Shown one piece after another: positions 11,480 through 22,649 of a stretch of 64,000 nt of DNA (its first letter is position 1; every line of letters begins with the position of its first letter). Both the position numbers and the translations under genes were made by a program. Below the pieces are notes generated by a model, which saw nothing but the letters and a program-made list of their open reading frames with translations, made no database searches and was not told where the DNA came from. This DNA is from Tiliqua scincoides (Eukaryota; Chordata; Lepidosauria; Squamata; Scincidae), in contig NC_089830.1 of assembly GCF_035046505.1 (NCBI RefSeq), forward strand, positions 21,056,379-21,120,378. The letters are read 5' to 3'.

Positions 11480-11905
11480 GGAACATAAGAACATAAGCAG
11501 CCCCACTGGACCAGGCCATAGGCCCATCTAGTCCAGCTTCCTGTATCTCACAGCGGCCCACCAAATGCCCCAGGGAGCACACCAGACAGCAAGAGACCTC
11601 ATCCTGGTGCCCTCCCTTGCATTTGACATAGCCCATTTCTAAAATCAGGAGGTTGCACATACACATCATGGCTTGTACCCCATAATGGATTTTTCCTCCA
11701 GAAACTTGTCCAATCCCCTTTTAAAGGCGTCCAGGCCAGAAACCATCACCACATCCTGTGGCAAGGAGTTCCACAGACCAACCACACGCGAAGTGGCTCT
11801 AACTCAGCAGTCTGTTCTAACTCTCCCAACACTCAATTTTAGTGGATGTCCCCTGGTTCTGGTTCTGGTTATGTGAGAGTGTAAAGAGCATCTCTCATCC
11901 CTTGG
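11480..11905 (-). mobile_element. CR1 LINE 3' fragment
   Basis: The minus-strand copy covers the end of ORF2 (RTRG-like and SVGRVRTD equivalents) through the 3' UTR and tail. It is about 420 bp and 5'-truncated. Confidence 0.85.
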
Positions 11906-12201
11906 AGGCCACAACCTTGGAGGACAGCCTTTTCAAATCAGTTGGGAGGGTAAGGGAGGAGGTAGCTAAGAGTCTAAAACTGGGACCCGATTGTAAGTAA
12001 ACTCTTTCCATGAGAAAGTAAACTCTTTGTTTAACTCATGTTAAACTCATGCCATTTGGAGCCTAAGTGCCTCTTGGCCAAAGTGCCAGGTAAACAAAGA
12101 CACAGGGAAGTAACTTAAGTATCGGTGCAAGCTGAGTAGTAGAGCAAGAGAACCAAGCAAACAAACACTTCCCTTCTCTGGAGAAAGGGATTATTCAAGC
12201 C

Positions 12202-12681
12202 CAGGGGTGCCAAAACCCTGGCCCTGGGGCCACTTGTGGCCCTCGAGGCCTCTCAATGCAGCCCTCAGGGAGCCCCCAGTCTCCAATGGGGCTCCGGCCC
12301 TCCGGAGATTTGTTGAAGCCCACACTGGCCCGAAGCAACTGCTCTCAGTGTGAGGGCGACTGTTTGACCTCTGTGGGATGTGGGCTGTGGGATGAGGGCT
12401 CCCTCCACTGTGGGATGAGGGCTCCCTCCACTGCTTGCTGTTTCACATCTGTGATGCAGCAGCGGCAGCAAAGAAAAGGCCAGTCTTGCTTTGTGCAAGG
12501 CCTTGAGCTATTGCAAGACCTTCATTCATTCATATAAGTCCATCTTTAATATATTCATTTATGTAAACTTATGTAAATTTATTCAAATTTTAAATGTAAA
12601 TTAATTCTTTTTTCCCCTGGCCCCCAACACAGTGTCAGAGAGACAATGTGGCCCTCCTGCCAAAAACTTTGGACACCCCTG
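12202..12681 (+). mobile_element. hAT MITE with perfect 8-bp target duplication
   Basis: Ends CAGGGGTGCCAAAACC and TTTGGACACCCCTG are inverted. TTCAAGCC is duplicated exactly at 12194-12201 and 12682-12689. A short internal duplication (GGGATGAGGGCTCCCTCCAC) lies near 12390-12430. It has no transposase. Confidence 0.9.
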
Positions 12682-12689
12682 TTCAAGCC

Positions 12690-13540
12690 CCTTAACTACC
12701 CAACGAACAGTTACAGAGCATACACAAAAAGAATTCCAAGTACATTAAACTTGCTCTGTTAAACCCAACTAGAAAAGTAAAGCACCAGAACTAGCAGTAA
12801 TGCAGAAAACCAGTAGCACGGTGGGGGCTATCCGGTATAGGACTCCTTCTGTATCTAGTGTCTGTGGTTTCACTTATGGTTCCCCATGGTACCCTGTCCA
12901 TACATCCATTCCCCCCCCCCAATACATCCATCCCAAGCCCAGTACCTTTGTTTGTCTTTACTAGCAGTGGAAGTACACTTTTTGTTGCTTAAAAGAGTAA
13001 AAGTTTCTGCTTAACTGAGGAACGTGACATGCAGGCAGGCAGCCTGCGTGCTAGACAGACACAGTGAATATGTTAACAGGAACTGTCCTATGAATGTTTG
13101 GTTAGTCTGCTCTCTCTAGCGTGCAGGCTGCCCGCCTGCGTGCCACTTTTCTCATTTAAGCAAGAACCTGTTCCAGAGTACTGAACCTTATATACAGTCC
13201 CCCCATCTGTGGGGGGGGGGGGGAGAACAGAACCACCTTGGATACGGGGAGCATCTATACATTGTGCATAGTGTCGTATGTATGCCCTTTTGTGCATAAG
13301 GTGTGTGCTTTGTGCCAAGAGCTCTGGGCTCTCAAGGAACAGGTTTGCTCTCTTGAAGTCCTGCAGAAGCCCAGAAAGGCAGAGAGGGGTCTCACAGGGG
13401 CATGAAGGCACTGTCCCACCCACAGGTTGATGGCTCAGGCTGCCACATTGTCCAAAAAATGTTCAAACGTTTCCTTTTTTTCCTTACGTAGATGGCTCAT
13501 GAAAGTTAGAAGAGTTCAGCTGCTGCTGGTCTCCATCCCT
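12690..13540. other. Intergenic, includes a G-run
   Basis: No gene was recognised. A homopolymeric G tract of about 16 lies at 13209-13224. Confidence 0.4.
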
Positions 13541-13544
13541 TTTT

Positions 13545-13862
13545 GCTGCACCCTGCCCTAGAAGCACTTCCGTTTTTCTCCCAGCCTTTGACAGTCTTTC
13601 AACGTCACCGTGTGACATCACCTGCCCCTTCCTCTCAGGTATTTGGGCCTCCCCTCCCCCCACGCTCTGCTTCCCCGTGCAGCTTCCAAGCCGGTGGAGG
13701 GCGTGAGGGACTCACGCCGATGCTGAGGAGGAGGAGGACGGACAGCGAGCCAGCCAGCCAGGGAGACGGGCTGTGGCACCCATGGAACGCCCAGGTACTG
13801 GCTTGGCGGAGGAGGAGGGGAAGGAAGCTGGCTGGTGCAGCCCCCGTGCCAATCTGCAGCAT
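13545..13862 (+). promoter_or_regulatory. GC/CpG-rich block, possible promoter or 5' exon
   Basis: This is the most CpG-rich unique stretch in the window. It contains CACCGTGTGACATCACC, which is CRE/ATF-like. An ATG at 13782 in a fair context reads ATG GAA CGC CCA G before a possible donor GTACTG (13795). No homology was recognised and no downstream exon can be matched, so it may be chance or an unrecognised repeat. Confidence 0.25.
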
Positions 13863-14430
13863 GAGCCTAGGCGTGTCTACTCAGAAGTAAGTCTCATTGT
13901 GCTCAATGGGGCTTGCTCATGGGAAAGGGTGCATAGCCTTGCAGCCTGAGAGCCCAAGCCTATGCATGTCTACTCAGAAGTAAGTTCCATTGTGTTCAAT
14001 GGGGCTTACTCCCGGGAAAGTGTCATAAGCCTTGCAGCCTGAGTAGACAGGCAGAGGAAGGGCCCTGAGGCTGCAGTCCTCTCCACACCTTCCTGGGAGG
14101 AAGCCCCACTGCCTCTAGTGGGACTGACTTCTGAGTAGACAGGCAGAGGAGGGGCTCTGAGGCTGCAGTCCTCTCCACACCTTCCTGGGAGGAAGCCCCA
14201 ATGCCTCTAATGGGACTGACTTCTGAGTAGACAGGCACAGGATTGAACTCTAAGCCTGCTATCCTATCCACAGTAAGCCCCATTCACTAAAGTGGACTTC
14301 TGAGTAGATATGCATAGGATTGGGCTCTTAGGCTGCAATTCTAGGCACTTTCTTGGGAGTAAGCTCCATTGACTAGAACGAGACTTACTTCAGAGTAGAC
14401 ATACCTAGGATTGGGCTCTTAATCCTGGCA
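13862..14430. repeat. Tandem cluster of about six palindromic MITE units
   Basis: Successive ~85-100-bp units each contain CTACTCAGAAGTAAG-type and inverted CTTACTCCCGGGAAAG-type arms. Two neighbours (about 14041-14140 and 14141-14240) are nearly identical ~100-bp duplicates. The last unit (about 14331-14421) is flanked by TTA on both sides. Confidence 0.75.
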
Positions 14431-14941
14431 GAGATATATATCTGCACCCGTTTTCACATGCTAAGGGCAGGTGAAAAGGGATTCTATGTGTGTACAACGT
14501 GCTGTCCAGCCTTGCCAGAGATCCTCCTCATCCTTCCCCCACAAGCATGCCCTCCGCCAGCCAGCGTTTGCAGCTTCTCTCCAGCAATGCACAGCAGCTG
14601 CTCAGGGCAGCAGAGAACATACAATTGCATGCCAAGTGGCTTCCCAAAGACACAGAGTTTTCTGATACCTGAATTAAACCATATTTAATCGCTTGTTTGC
14701 AAACGTAGCTGTTTCTAAGTGCACCTAAGGACCCCTCTCGTGTAAGAATTCCTTTTTTGTTCTTACTCCCACAGTTGCTTAGAGTAATTTTACTACATGG
14801 AACTCATGTAAGCCATTTTTCAGAATCCATTCACTGCTTCCTCTCCTCGAAGTAGTGCCACATACATGCTACAAGTGCACCTGTACAGTATTTTTCCCCA
14901 TGTGTAGAAAAAGTAGCTAGGGGGAAGGGAATGTGGAGATT

Positions 14942-14992
14942 GACAGCCCAATCCTATGCATGTCTACTCAGAAGTAAGTTCATCTTTAGGGG
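14942..14992. repeat. Partial palindromic MITE
   Basis: The left arm only: GCCCAATCCTATGCATGTC plus TACTCAGAAGTAAG. Confidence 0.6.
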
Positions 14993-15320
14993 GGAAGCAC
15001 ATAAAAAATATTTTATTTCTCCAATAAAAAATGGTTTATAAATAAATAAATAAATAAAAGATTAACAAGTTGTGAGTTCCTTAACCTTTTTTAATATATA
15101 TATACATACAAAAAAGCACTGGCTGTTAGTGATGCAGGCCCTGAACTTAATCATTCCGACAACAGACATTTTTGGTAGTATAACATAAATACGTTTTAAT
15201 TTGCATTATTTATTTTACAAGGCATTACAAAGCTGGTGGTAGCTCAAAAGATCTTTAATAAAGGAAAATGTTTTGCTCAGCTAAATGGCATTGAAAATGT
15301 GGACTTACCCCTTGATCAAG

Positions 15321-15336
15321 TCTCTCTCTCTTTCTT

Positions 15337-15382
<46 letters not shown>
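15321..15382 (+). repeat. (TC)n(AC)n microsatellite
   Basis: A CT-rich tract of about 48 bp passes directly into an AC tract of about 14 bp. Confidence 0.9.
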
Positions 15383-15634
15383 GGCTACCATCTTATCTCA
15401 TGGTTCAGAGGCCAGTCTGTCGTCTTACGATTCAGCGATTAGTCCGTGGCTCATTTTGCACTGTAAATTACATTAGATTAGTCTTTCCAGAGGTTCAGTT
15501 GATGTGCTGCCCACTTAAAATCTGCTTCCCTGCCCTGTGGTGACTGTTGGTCACCAGGCAATGAAGGGGTGTGCCATAGAACTGGTTCCCACATGATGAC
15601 CATTGCTTGATACAAGGGGGCCATCCAGGAAAAG

Positions 15635-16060
15635 AACATAAGAACAGCCCCACTGGATCAGGCAATAGGCCCATCTAGTCCAGCTTCCTGTATCTCACAG
15701 CGGCCCACCAAATGCCCCAGGGAGCACACCAGATAACAAGAGACCTGCATGGCCTCCTGGGAATTGTAGTTTAAGAACATAAGAACAGCCCCACTGGATC
15801 AGGCCATAGGCCCATCTAGTCCAGCTTCTTGTATCTCACAACGGCCCACCAAATGCCCCAGGGAGCACACCAGATAACAAGAGACCTCATCCTGGTGCCC
15901 TCCCTTGCATCTGGCCTTCTGACATAACCCATTTCTAAAATCAGGAGGTTGCACATACACATCATGGCTTGTAACCCGTTCTCTTTTCCTCCAGACATTT
16001 GTCCAATCCCCTTTTAAAGGCATCTAGTCCAGATGCCGTCACCACATGCTGTGGCAAGGA
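15635..16060 (-). mobile_element. CR1 3' end with duplicated 140-bp tail unit
   Basis: On the minus strand a CR1 3' fragment (16060 to 15774) reaches its terminus. It is followed by a linker AACTACAATTCCCAGGAGGC, then a second tail copy restarting at GTCTCTTGTTATCTGG and ending at 15635. The same junction occurs at 28.7-29.1 kb. Confidence 0.8.
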
Positions 16061-16224
16061 TCTATGGCAGCTTGGCTTTTGCAGATTGCAATCCTTAGCA
16101 TTTGCCTAAGGTTTTCTGGGTGTGTAAGGCACTTCACATGCATTACAATAACATTAGCCGTGCACTGACTCTTCCGTTAAATGGGGGGCTGTCTTCTTGG
16201 TCCATTTTACTTGGTATTGTCAGC

Positions 16225-16325
16225 TAGTTGACAGTGATTCAGGTGGGTATTTTCCAGCCCTACTTGGAAGCCCGGAGGATTAAGCCAGAAAGCATGTGCC
16301 CTACCATTGAGCTATTACCTTTCTC
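16225..16325 (-). repeat. tRNA-derived SINE (second family), fragment
   Basis: The reverse strand carries a tRNA-like head (TAGCTCAATGGTAGGGCACA) and AGGGCTGGAAAATACCC. This family differs from the L2-tailed SINE. Confidence 0.5.
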
Positions 16326-16410
16326 AAAAAGGTAACCATCAGCGCCCACATAATGCAGACTGGGAAGACAGAGGCTGGCTGGGATTTTTGTGCCTAAGAG
16401 CATCTAGTGC

Positions 16411-16794
16411 AAGGGTGTCAAACTCATTTCATATAGAGGGCCAAACAGCATTCATGATGCCTGCAGCAGGCCAGAAGTGATGCGAAGAAGCAGGAAGGGA
16501 TGTCATGAAGCAGGAAGGGATGTCATGAAGCAGCTCATGACCAGAAATCAGCACTTTTTCCTCCTCTCTTAGGAACTCATTAGCTACAAGTGGCAGAAGA
16601 GAAAATATGCAAATCTTGATCTTATTTTGAAGATATGGGAGAGCCCAATTATCATACAGGCTGCCCTTTTTGCAGTGATACCACAGTACAGCGCAGTAGC
16701 TGAGAGCAGCTGATGGTGGAGCTGGGAGAACCCAAGGACTGGATAAAGAGCTTCTGGGGAGAGGCACCTTATGTTGCCTTATGTTTGACACTGC
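16411..16794 (+). mobile_element. hAT-type element, probable
   Basis: It opens CAAGGGTGTCAAACTCATTT and closes near ATGTTTGACACTGCG. It includes a 20-bp direct repeat, GCAGGAAGGGATGTCATGAA, near 16491-16531. Confidence 0.45.
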
Positions 16795-17118
16795 GATCTG
16801 GGCAGAGGTGAAAGATTCTCCCCCCCTACACAGCAACTGCTCTCATCTTTAGCAGCCTGTCTGTGTACATCAATCAGATCAGGTTTTGTCCCTGTCAATG
16901 CAGTGCTTCCCAGTCCATGCCTTCACAGCTGCGAATCTTCAAGTCAGGTGTTGTGAAATCGAGTAACATGCGCACATGTGGGAAGCAGTTCAAAGCGTGT
17001 CTTGTTGTGGGACGATTCCAAGAGAGCAATTTCAGGTGGGATTTTTCTGGCTTGGGGATGGTGGGGGGGAGGGCCTTTGAAGCTTGTGAATGTCGCATTG
17101 GCATCCTCAGGGGTTTAT

Positions 17119-17271
17119 CTAATGGGCGCTCATGACCACGAAGACGACCAGGATAATGTACAGAATCAGGAGAGCGAGACCCAACCCAAGGGCCGTGTGA
17201 GCTAAGGTGCGGGCCATCTTCGAGTTCCGCTTAGCAGAAGCAGCATTTCCAGCTAGATTGGCTTCTCGGGT
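17119..17271 (-). CDS. Dispanin-like exon 2
   Basis: This exon encodes TREANLAGNAASAKRNSKMA and the C-terminal membrane helix, ending at TAG (17119-17121). Its acceptor follows a CT-microsatellite polypyrimidine tract. Confidence 0.9.
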   Translation of the reverse strand, partial: TREANLAGNAASAKRNSKMARTLAHTALGLGLALLILYIILVVFVVMSAH

Positions 17272-20200
17272 CTGGGGGGAGATAGAGAGAGAGAGAGAGA
17301 AAGAGAGATGTGATGTATCTGTGTAAAAACAGGCAAACACACAAAAAACAAGTGGTGCTTGGAACTATTTATGTTTCTTGGAAACTTCTGGCACGCAGAG
17401 GTGGGCGGGCCGAGCAGCTGCGGAACAGCGGTCGTTGCATGAGCTAACAAAGGAATCCTTTGCTGTGTGGCCACTATATGACCTGGTGAGAATGTAGCAC
17501 AAAAAGCTGAGGGCTTTGGGACTAGTACACTGGGGGCTGAGGTTCAAACTATGCCAGGATTGTGTAGTCAGTGGCATTGCTGGGGGGGGGGGTGCAGACA
17601 GCACTGAGTCGAGCACTGGGGTGTGGCAACACTACTGACCAAAATGGTGAAATCTTGATTTTTTTCAAATAATACCATCATGCTATATATAATTTGATGC
17701 TGAATTTCTTGCAGAATGCACTGAAACAAACCGTGTTGAAATATCTACGTTCTATCAAACACTACGACTGAATAACCAGAAAAGGAGAACACAACTGCCT
17801 TATGTAACAAAAAGTGGATTTCATTCACTCAAAACAGACCAATGAGACCGGTTGTTCTGAGAGCCAATGAGGTGTCGTTCCGACACAGCAGGGAACTAAT
17901 AGGGTGTGGACATAAGTCAGCTCTCATTACCATGTCTCATACTAGGACTCTTGTCCAGTTGTGTGCCATCAAGTTTGCAACTGGTTTTTTGTGGGTTAGT
18001 GATTTGTTGGGTGACCTGTCCTGTTATATAAATAAATAAAATTAATGGGGGTTACATCAACCCTAGAGATGCCACTGCATTTAGGTTGTGCGTTATGATA
18101 TTATAATTTTTTTCCCCCCCCCGTAGGGTCTGGTATGGGAGGAGGCCCACAAACCCTAGTGACATCTCTTGGTGTAGCGGTTTGAGGAGCAATATTCAGG
18201 AACTATATACAGGAACTGTACAGAGGAACTATATACACCACACCTGAGCTCCTTGGAGGAAGGGTGGTATAAAAATGTGCACAGTATATAAATGAATAAA
18301 GTAAACTACTCATGATCAGGGCAGTTCTGCCTGCATAAAGCTAGATCTGCCCCATCACATGTCATTTAAGCATTACATTTTCATTTCACTCCGCCTCTAA
18401 GGCTCCCAGGGTAGTGTATGTGGTTGTCCATCCCCTGTGTATTCACAACAAACCCATAAGGTAGGTTAGGCTGAGAGAGATATTGGCACAAAGCCACCTT
18501 GCAAACTTCAGAGATCCCAAGCCAAGTCTTCCCAAGTTATAGCCCAGGGCTGAGTAAAGCTTTGGGCCAGAGGACCACTTTGGCATCTGGAATTGTATGG
18601 AGGGCCATCGTGCACTCTTGTTTGTTAGAATTCCCATGCAAACTTTGATTTCAGCTTTGTAAAAAAAAAAATACATCCCATTTTTTTTTTCAAACACACA
18701 AAGACATTCACTCCCCCCCTTCCTTTTGCAGTGATCCTTTTGTGTGAAAAATTCTCCACTTCCTGCTTTATTCTTGATTGCGGTGCATTTGGATTTAATC
18801 CAAGCTTGTTTCAACCTGAGGTGGGGTAGGGCTTAAACTACCTATGATGTCAAATATATAATAAAATAATAATAATAAAACTTTATTTTTATCCCGCCCT
18901 TTTCCCTAACGGGACCCAGGGCGGCTAACAACATATTAAAAAACAATAGAATTTAAAAACATTAATACAAACAGATAAAAACATTTAAAAACACACTACA
19001 GGGCCATAAAAACAATAGTCAGATTAAAAGAGTAAAAGAGCAGATCACAGAGGAATCAAGCCTGTAAAACTAAAAGATGTATAAAAAAGTTAAGAAGGCC
19101 AGAAATCAGAAGGCTTGTTTAAACAACAGTGTTTTCAGGCTTCGCCGAAAGCTCTCAAGAGAGGGAGCCATTCTCAAGTCAAGGGGAAGGGAGTTCCATA
19201 ATGTTGGTGCCACTACTGAGAAGGCCCTATTTCTTGCAGCCACCCCCCGGACCTCCTTGGGTGGCGGCACTTGCAAAAAGGCCTTCTCTGATGACCTGAG
19301 ATGGCGAGCCGGATTGTACGGGAGTAGGTGGTCTCTAAGATATATATATCTCACATATAACCCTACATTTTAGTTAACCCTACATTTTTAACCCTACATT
19401 TTAGTTAAACTGCAGCAATGGATATGGGAGGGGGATCAGGTTTGGTGTTACAGTAGGTGGGTGGGGGAGTTTAACCCATTCCTGTCAGGCTGTGATCCTG
19501 ATGAAAATTGCATCCTTACAGCTGCTCATCACCCTGAGAGGCAAGATTCCACTGCTGCTAGCAGGACACACGACTGCCACACTGAGTCTGACCTTTTGTC
19601 CATCTAAGTTAGCATTTCCTGCCCAGACCGGCAGCAGCCCAACAGGGGTCTATATTCCCTTGTCGTACTTGGAGATGCTAGAGATTGAACTCAGGAGCTT
19701 TTACAGGGAAAGTCTGTGCTCTGTCACTGAACTACCTCCCCTCCCCAGGCTGCTTAGTGCCTGGCTGATGTGAATTAATCAGTCTGGAAGTATAGTATCC
19801 CTTCCAGTCCTATGCTATCAGGTCAGAGGTTTGGGGTGAATGGGTCCTGAGGGATCCCAATGAACACCCTTTTGAGATTTATGAAAAACTGGCACAAGAA
19901 ACCCTAACGCTTCTTTCCAGCGTCTGAACCGTTGATGTCAATGTGACACTGAAGTGGGTCCAGTCCACAAAAGCTTCTGTCATGTAAACATTGCAATTTT
20001 TCCAGTGAGCAAGCCCCACTGAACAGCGGAATCCCACTTTTGAGCAAACACGCAGAGGCTTGCGCTGTTAAGTCAGCTTGTTTTTCAACACACCGACAAG
20101 TCTGTTGAGGTTTTGCTTCTATAGCAGACGTAACCCAGTCCACTCCTCTGGAAAGGACTGCTGTGGAGCCAACGTAAGCTCCTTAACCTACTCTCTGTTG

Positions 20201-21274
20201 AATGTCGCACCCTGATTTTCATCTCACGGCATACTGAGAAGGCACTAAAATTGTCAAGGCACACCATCCATTTTGACAATTGACAAGGCACTCCGCACTG
20301 CTGGTTGAGGGGGCTCACAGCCCCCAGTGACCCTACTAATATATTATCCTCTCCCAAACTCTTGTGACACATCTGCAGACCATTCATGGCACACCGGTGT
20401 GCTTGAAAATGACTGATGCAGCACATTCCAGTTCTTTCCCCTTTATGGGATCTCTTCCTCCTGGCAGTGTGGGTATGCCCATCACCCACCAACACCTGTA
20501 GCACATCAGGCCAGTGACTGGCTCAGTGGGGCATACTTAATACAATCCACAAGCCAGTGTTTGTCATGGCACACCAGTGTGCTATGCTGCAGTGCTTGGA
20601 AATGACTGATGTAGCACATTCCAGTTCTTTCCCCTTTATTGGATCTCTTCCTCATGGCAGTGCAGGTATGCCCTTCACCTGCCAATACCTGTAGCACGTC
20701 AGGCCAGTGACTGGCTTAAGGGGGCATCCTTAACGAAATCCACAAGCCCCACTCTCTAAAAGTTAGCCAAATGATGGCTCCCTCTATAGATGTCTAAACA
20801 CAGTTACTTGTTAGGAAAGGGCAGAACTAAAGGAAAGGGGAGGAGACCCCCCTCTGCTCCCCCAGAATTTCAAGACCCGCGTCTCACTCACTCTCGCACA
20901 CACACACACACACACGCACACACACGTTTGCAGAAGCTCACCTGTATGGAGTACACCAGAGCTGCGATCCCCAGGGGCAGGCAACAGCAAAGCATGGTGA
21001 AGATGGAATAGGCCAGATAATCGGGTTCGTTGGTAGGTTGGGCATGGGTGATGTACACGGTTTGTGGCTGTTGCATGATGGGGCCCTGACTGGGCCCCGC
21101 ACCGGGTGGGCCGTAATTAGGCACGTATGGGGGAGAGGTCCCATAGGCCATGGCCGGTGCTGGCCCTGCAGGAAAGTTCAGTGGATCATTGTGGGATTCT
21201 TTCTCGGAATAAGGTGGTGGATTCTGAGCGGGAAGCCTTTCGTCCTGGATCTTCTCATAGTTCGGGGCGCTCAT
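17119..21274 (-). CDS. Dispanin / IFITM-like CD225 transmembrane protein (complete, two exons)
   Basis: This gene encodes a 161-residue protein; exons are 20942-21274 and 17119-17271, joined in phase 0 (CAG|GTGAGC and CCCCAG|ACC). The proline-rich N-terminal half holds a YxxΦ-type sorting motif, YEKI (residues 6-9), and a PPPY motif (19-22), the class bound by NEDD4-family ligases in IFITM proteins. From residue 85, DYLAYSIFTMLCCCLPLG is the first, semi-membrane helix of the CD225 domain, with a Cys triplet (96-98) where IFITMs are palmitoylated. The conserved TREANLAGN loop spans the exon join. A second hydrophobic helix (about 130-157) ends at MSAH. Reptile and fish homologues are usually labelled dispanin subfamily A member 2b-like. 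The two-exon layout, split after the YSIQ of the CD225 domain, matches the IFITM family. Antiviral function is possible but not shown. The 3.7-kb intron is packed with repeats. Confidence 0.88.
17281..17310 (+). repeat. (GA)n microsatellite forming the intron polypyrimidine tract
   Basis: On the gene's strand it reads as a CT tract 10-40 nt upstream of the acceptor of the dispanin-like exon 2. Confidence 0.85.
17569..18170 (+). mobile_element. hAT element, family A copy 1
   Basis: It starts CAGTGGCATTGCTGG and ends CCCTAGTGACATCTCTT. The flanking octamers TGTGTAGT and GGTGTAGC are a decayed duplication. It is alignable with 26627-27544 and with 41970-42555 (reverse). It lies in the dispanin-like intron. 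Confidence 0.7.
18235..18520. repeat. Two pieces of the L2-tailed SINE in opposite orientation
   Basis: A plus-strand 3' tail (CACCTGAGCTCCTTGGAGGA, near 18235-18300) is followed by a minus-strand copy from about 18385. Confidence 0.6.
18862..19357 (-). mobile_element. L2 LINE 3' fragment
   Basis: The minus strand encodes the L2 C-terminus: RAFSVVAPTLWNSLPLDLRM then PSLESFRRSLKTLLFKQAF. The 3' UTR continues to the (TAA)-rich tail near 18865, with the AGGGCGGGATAAAAAT-type end. Confidence 0.85.
19575..19745 (-). repeat. tRNA-derived SINE (second family)
   Basis: Read in reverse, AGGTAGTTCAGTGACAGAGC and GAGTTCAATCTCTAGCATCT form tRNA A- and B-box regions. A body containing GATGGACAAAAGGTCAGACT follows. 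Confidence 0.7.
20215..20410 (+). mobile_element. hAT MITE relative of the 7882-8108 element, partial
   Basis: It shares CATCTCACGGCATACTGAGA, CACAGCCCCCAGTGACCCTA and GTGACACATCTGCAGACCAT with that family. Confidence 0.55.
20400..20745. repeat. Direct tandem duplication, unit about 190 bp
   Basis: The block from GCACATTCCAGTTCTTTCCC to ATCCACAAGCC occurs near 20415-20555 and again near 20612-20750 with scattered substitutions. It lies in the dispanin-like intron. Confidence 0.75.
20897..20926 (+). repeat. (CA)n microsatellite next to a splice donor
   Basis: On the gene's strand this is a GT repeat beginning about 15 nt inside the intron. Confidence 0.85.
20942..21274 (-). CDS. Dispanin-like exon 1
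   Basis: Its 111 codons start at the first ATG of the frame and end at YSIQ before GTGAGC. A TG-repeat lies immediately downstream of the donor in the intron. Confidence 0.9.
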
Positions 21275-21559
21275 GATGTAGATCTCACTCTCTGTATCCC
21301 CTCTTTGCAGGTCTTCAAGGACTGCCTTCCTTTTTTCTTGGGTCTTGCCTTTGCACTTAGCCCAGTTAGGAGGTCTGTCCTCTCTTCTCCGGCAACTCTA
21401 GTGGTTCCTCTTCCAATGATTCCCACACCTGCAACTTCCTCTTATGTCTGGCCAACCAGCAATCTCACTCGTTTGCAGCAAACTGCACTGTTCCTAGCAG
21501 CTCAGCACAACAAGAGAGTGGGTGGGATGAGGAATTAGGCAATGAGTAATCTGAATAAA

Positions 21560-22040
21560 CAGTTTGGAAATGGGTGCCGGAACTTCATGAACTCCAGCCA
21601 GAATGCTGCAATAGTTCTTTCTCCAACTTTGCATAACTTTCCCTCATATTTACATGGTGTTGTGGTTTTCCTGAGGATGCATTAACTGACATGTGCCCTC
21701 CAGGCAAGAGGCATCCCTTGGATATGTGGGAATATAGGAAACTTCTTTGAGCAACTCAACTCTTTGTTTTTCATATTTCAACCCCTGCTAACTGGGTAAG
21801 AGGCACTTTTTAAGTGGGTGCTCTTCTTTTATTTAGCGGGGGGAGAGTAACTGGTCCTCCTCACCCCAGCACTGTCTTTTCTAGTGGCTGTCCACTGGTG
21901 CTTTTTTTGCATACTTTTAGATTGTGAGCCCTTTTGGGACAGGGAGCCATTCGTTGTGTGTTTGATTTTCTCTGTAAACCGCTTTGTGAACTTTCCATTG
22001 AAAAGTGGTATATAAATACTGTTAGTAATAATAACAGTAA
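21560..22040. other. Intergenic, nothing recognised
   Basis: This stretch lies upstream of the dispanin-like gene. No TATA box or clear regulatory motif is seen. Confidence 0.4.
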
Positions 22041-22044
22041 TATT

Positions 22045-22128
22045 TCTACACTGCGCTTCCTCCAGATAGCTCAGGATGGTGTCCATAGTTCCTTCCCTCC
22101 TTTTGTCCTTACAAAAGGACTGAGTGAG

Positions 22129-22172
<44 letters not shown>

Positions 22173-22277
22173 GCCCAAGGTCACCCAGGAAGTTTGATAA
22201 CTGAGCTGGGATTCGAACCAGGATCTTCCAGGTCTAAGTCCAACTCCCAAACCACCACACTATCCTGGCTCTCAGGA
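22045..22277 (-). repeat. tRNA-derived L2-tailed SINE with (AG)n expansion
   Basis: A near-complete copy; its GCTGAGAGA segment has grown into an (AG)n tract at about 22133-22169. It contains the uninterrupted target CAGGTCTAAGTCCAACTC used by the MITE at 496. Confidence 0.75.
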
Positions 22278-22649
22278 TTAAATGCTGGGAAAAATCCAGG
22301 GCAGAAAAACTTGGATGAGTGAAGTAACAAGGAGACTGTCCGTGGTCGCTAGCCAAGTCATGCCTAGGACTGTTTAAGCCACTGAGAAAATGATCCAGGC
22401 TGTCAACCATGCGCACGGGCTTCTGCTGCGTACGTGAAAGGAGGATACGTTTAAGGTGCTGGACACGCAGGATAAGTCTCTCAAACTGTGTTAGATACAT
22501 GGAACCTCCATGGTCAGGAGCACAACACCTTTAAGTGTTTGATAATGGGGAAGTGCCATGACAGGTGGGAAAGGGCTGCTGCTTTCTCGCCAGGCTTAGG
22601 AGCCTTCCAACATTGAAAAATGAATGCTGAGTTGGGTGGGTAGGACAAA

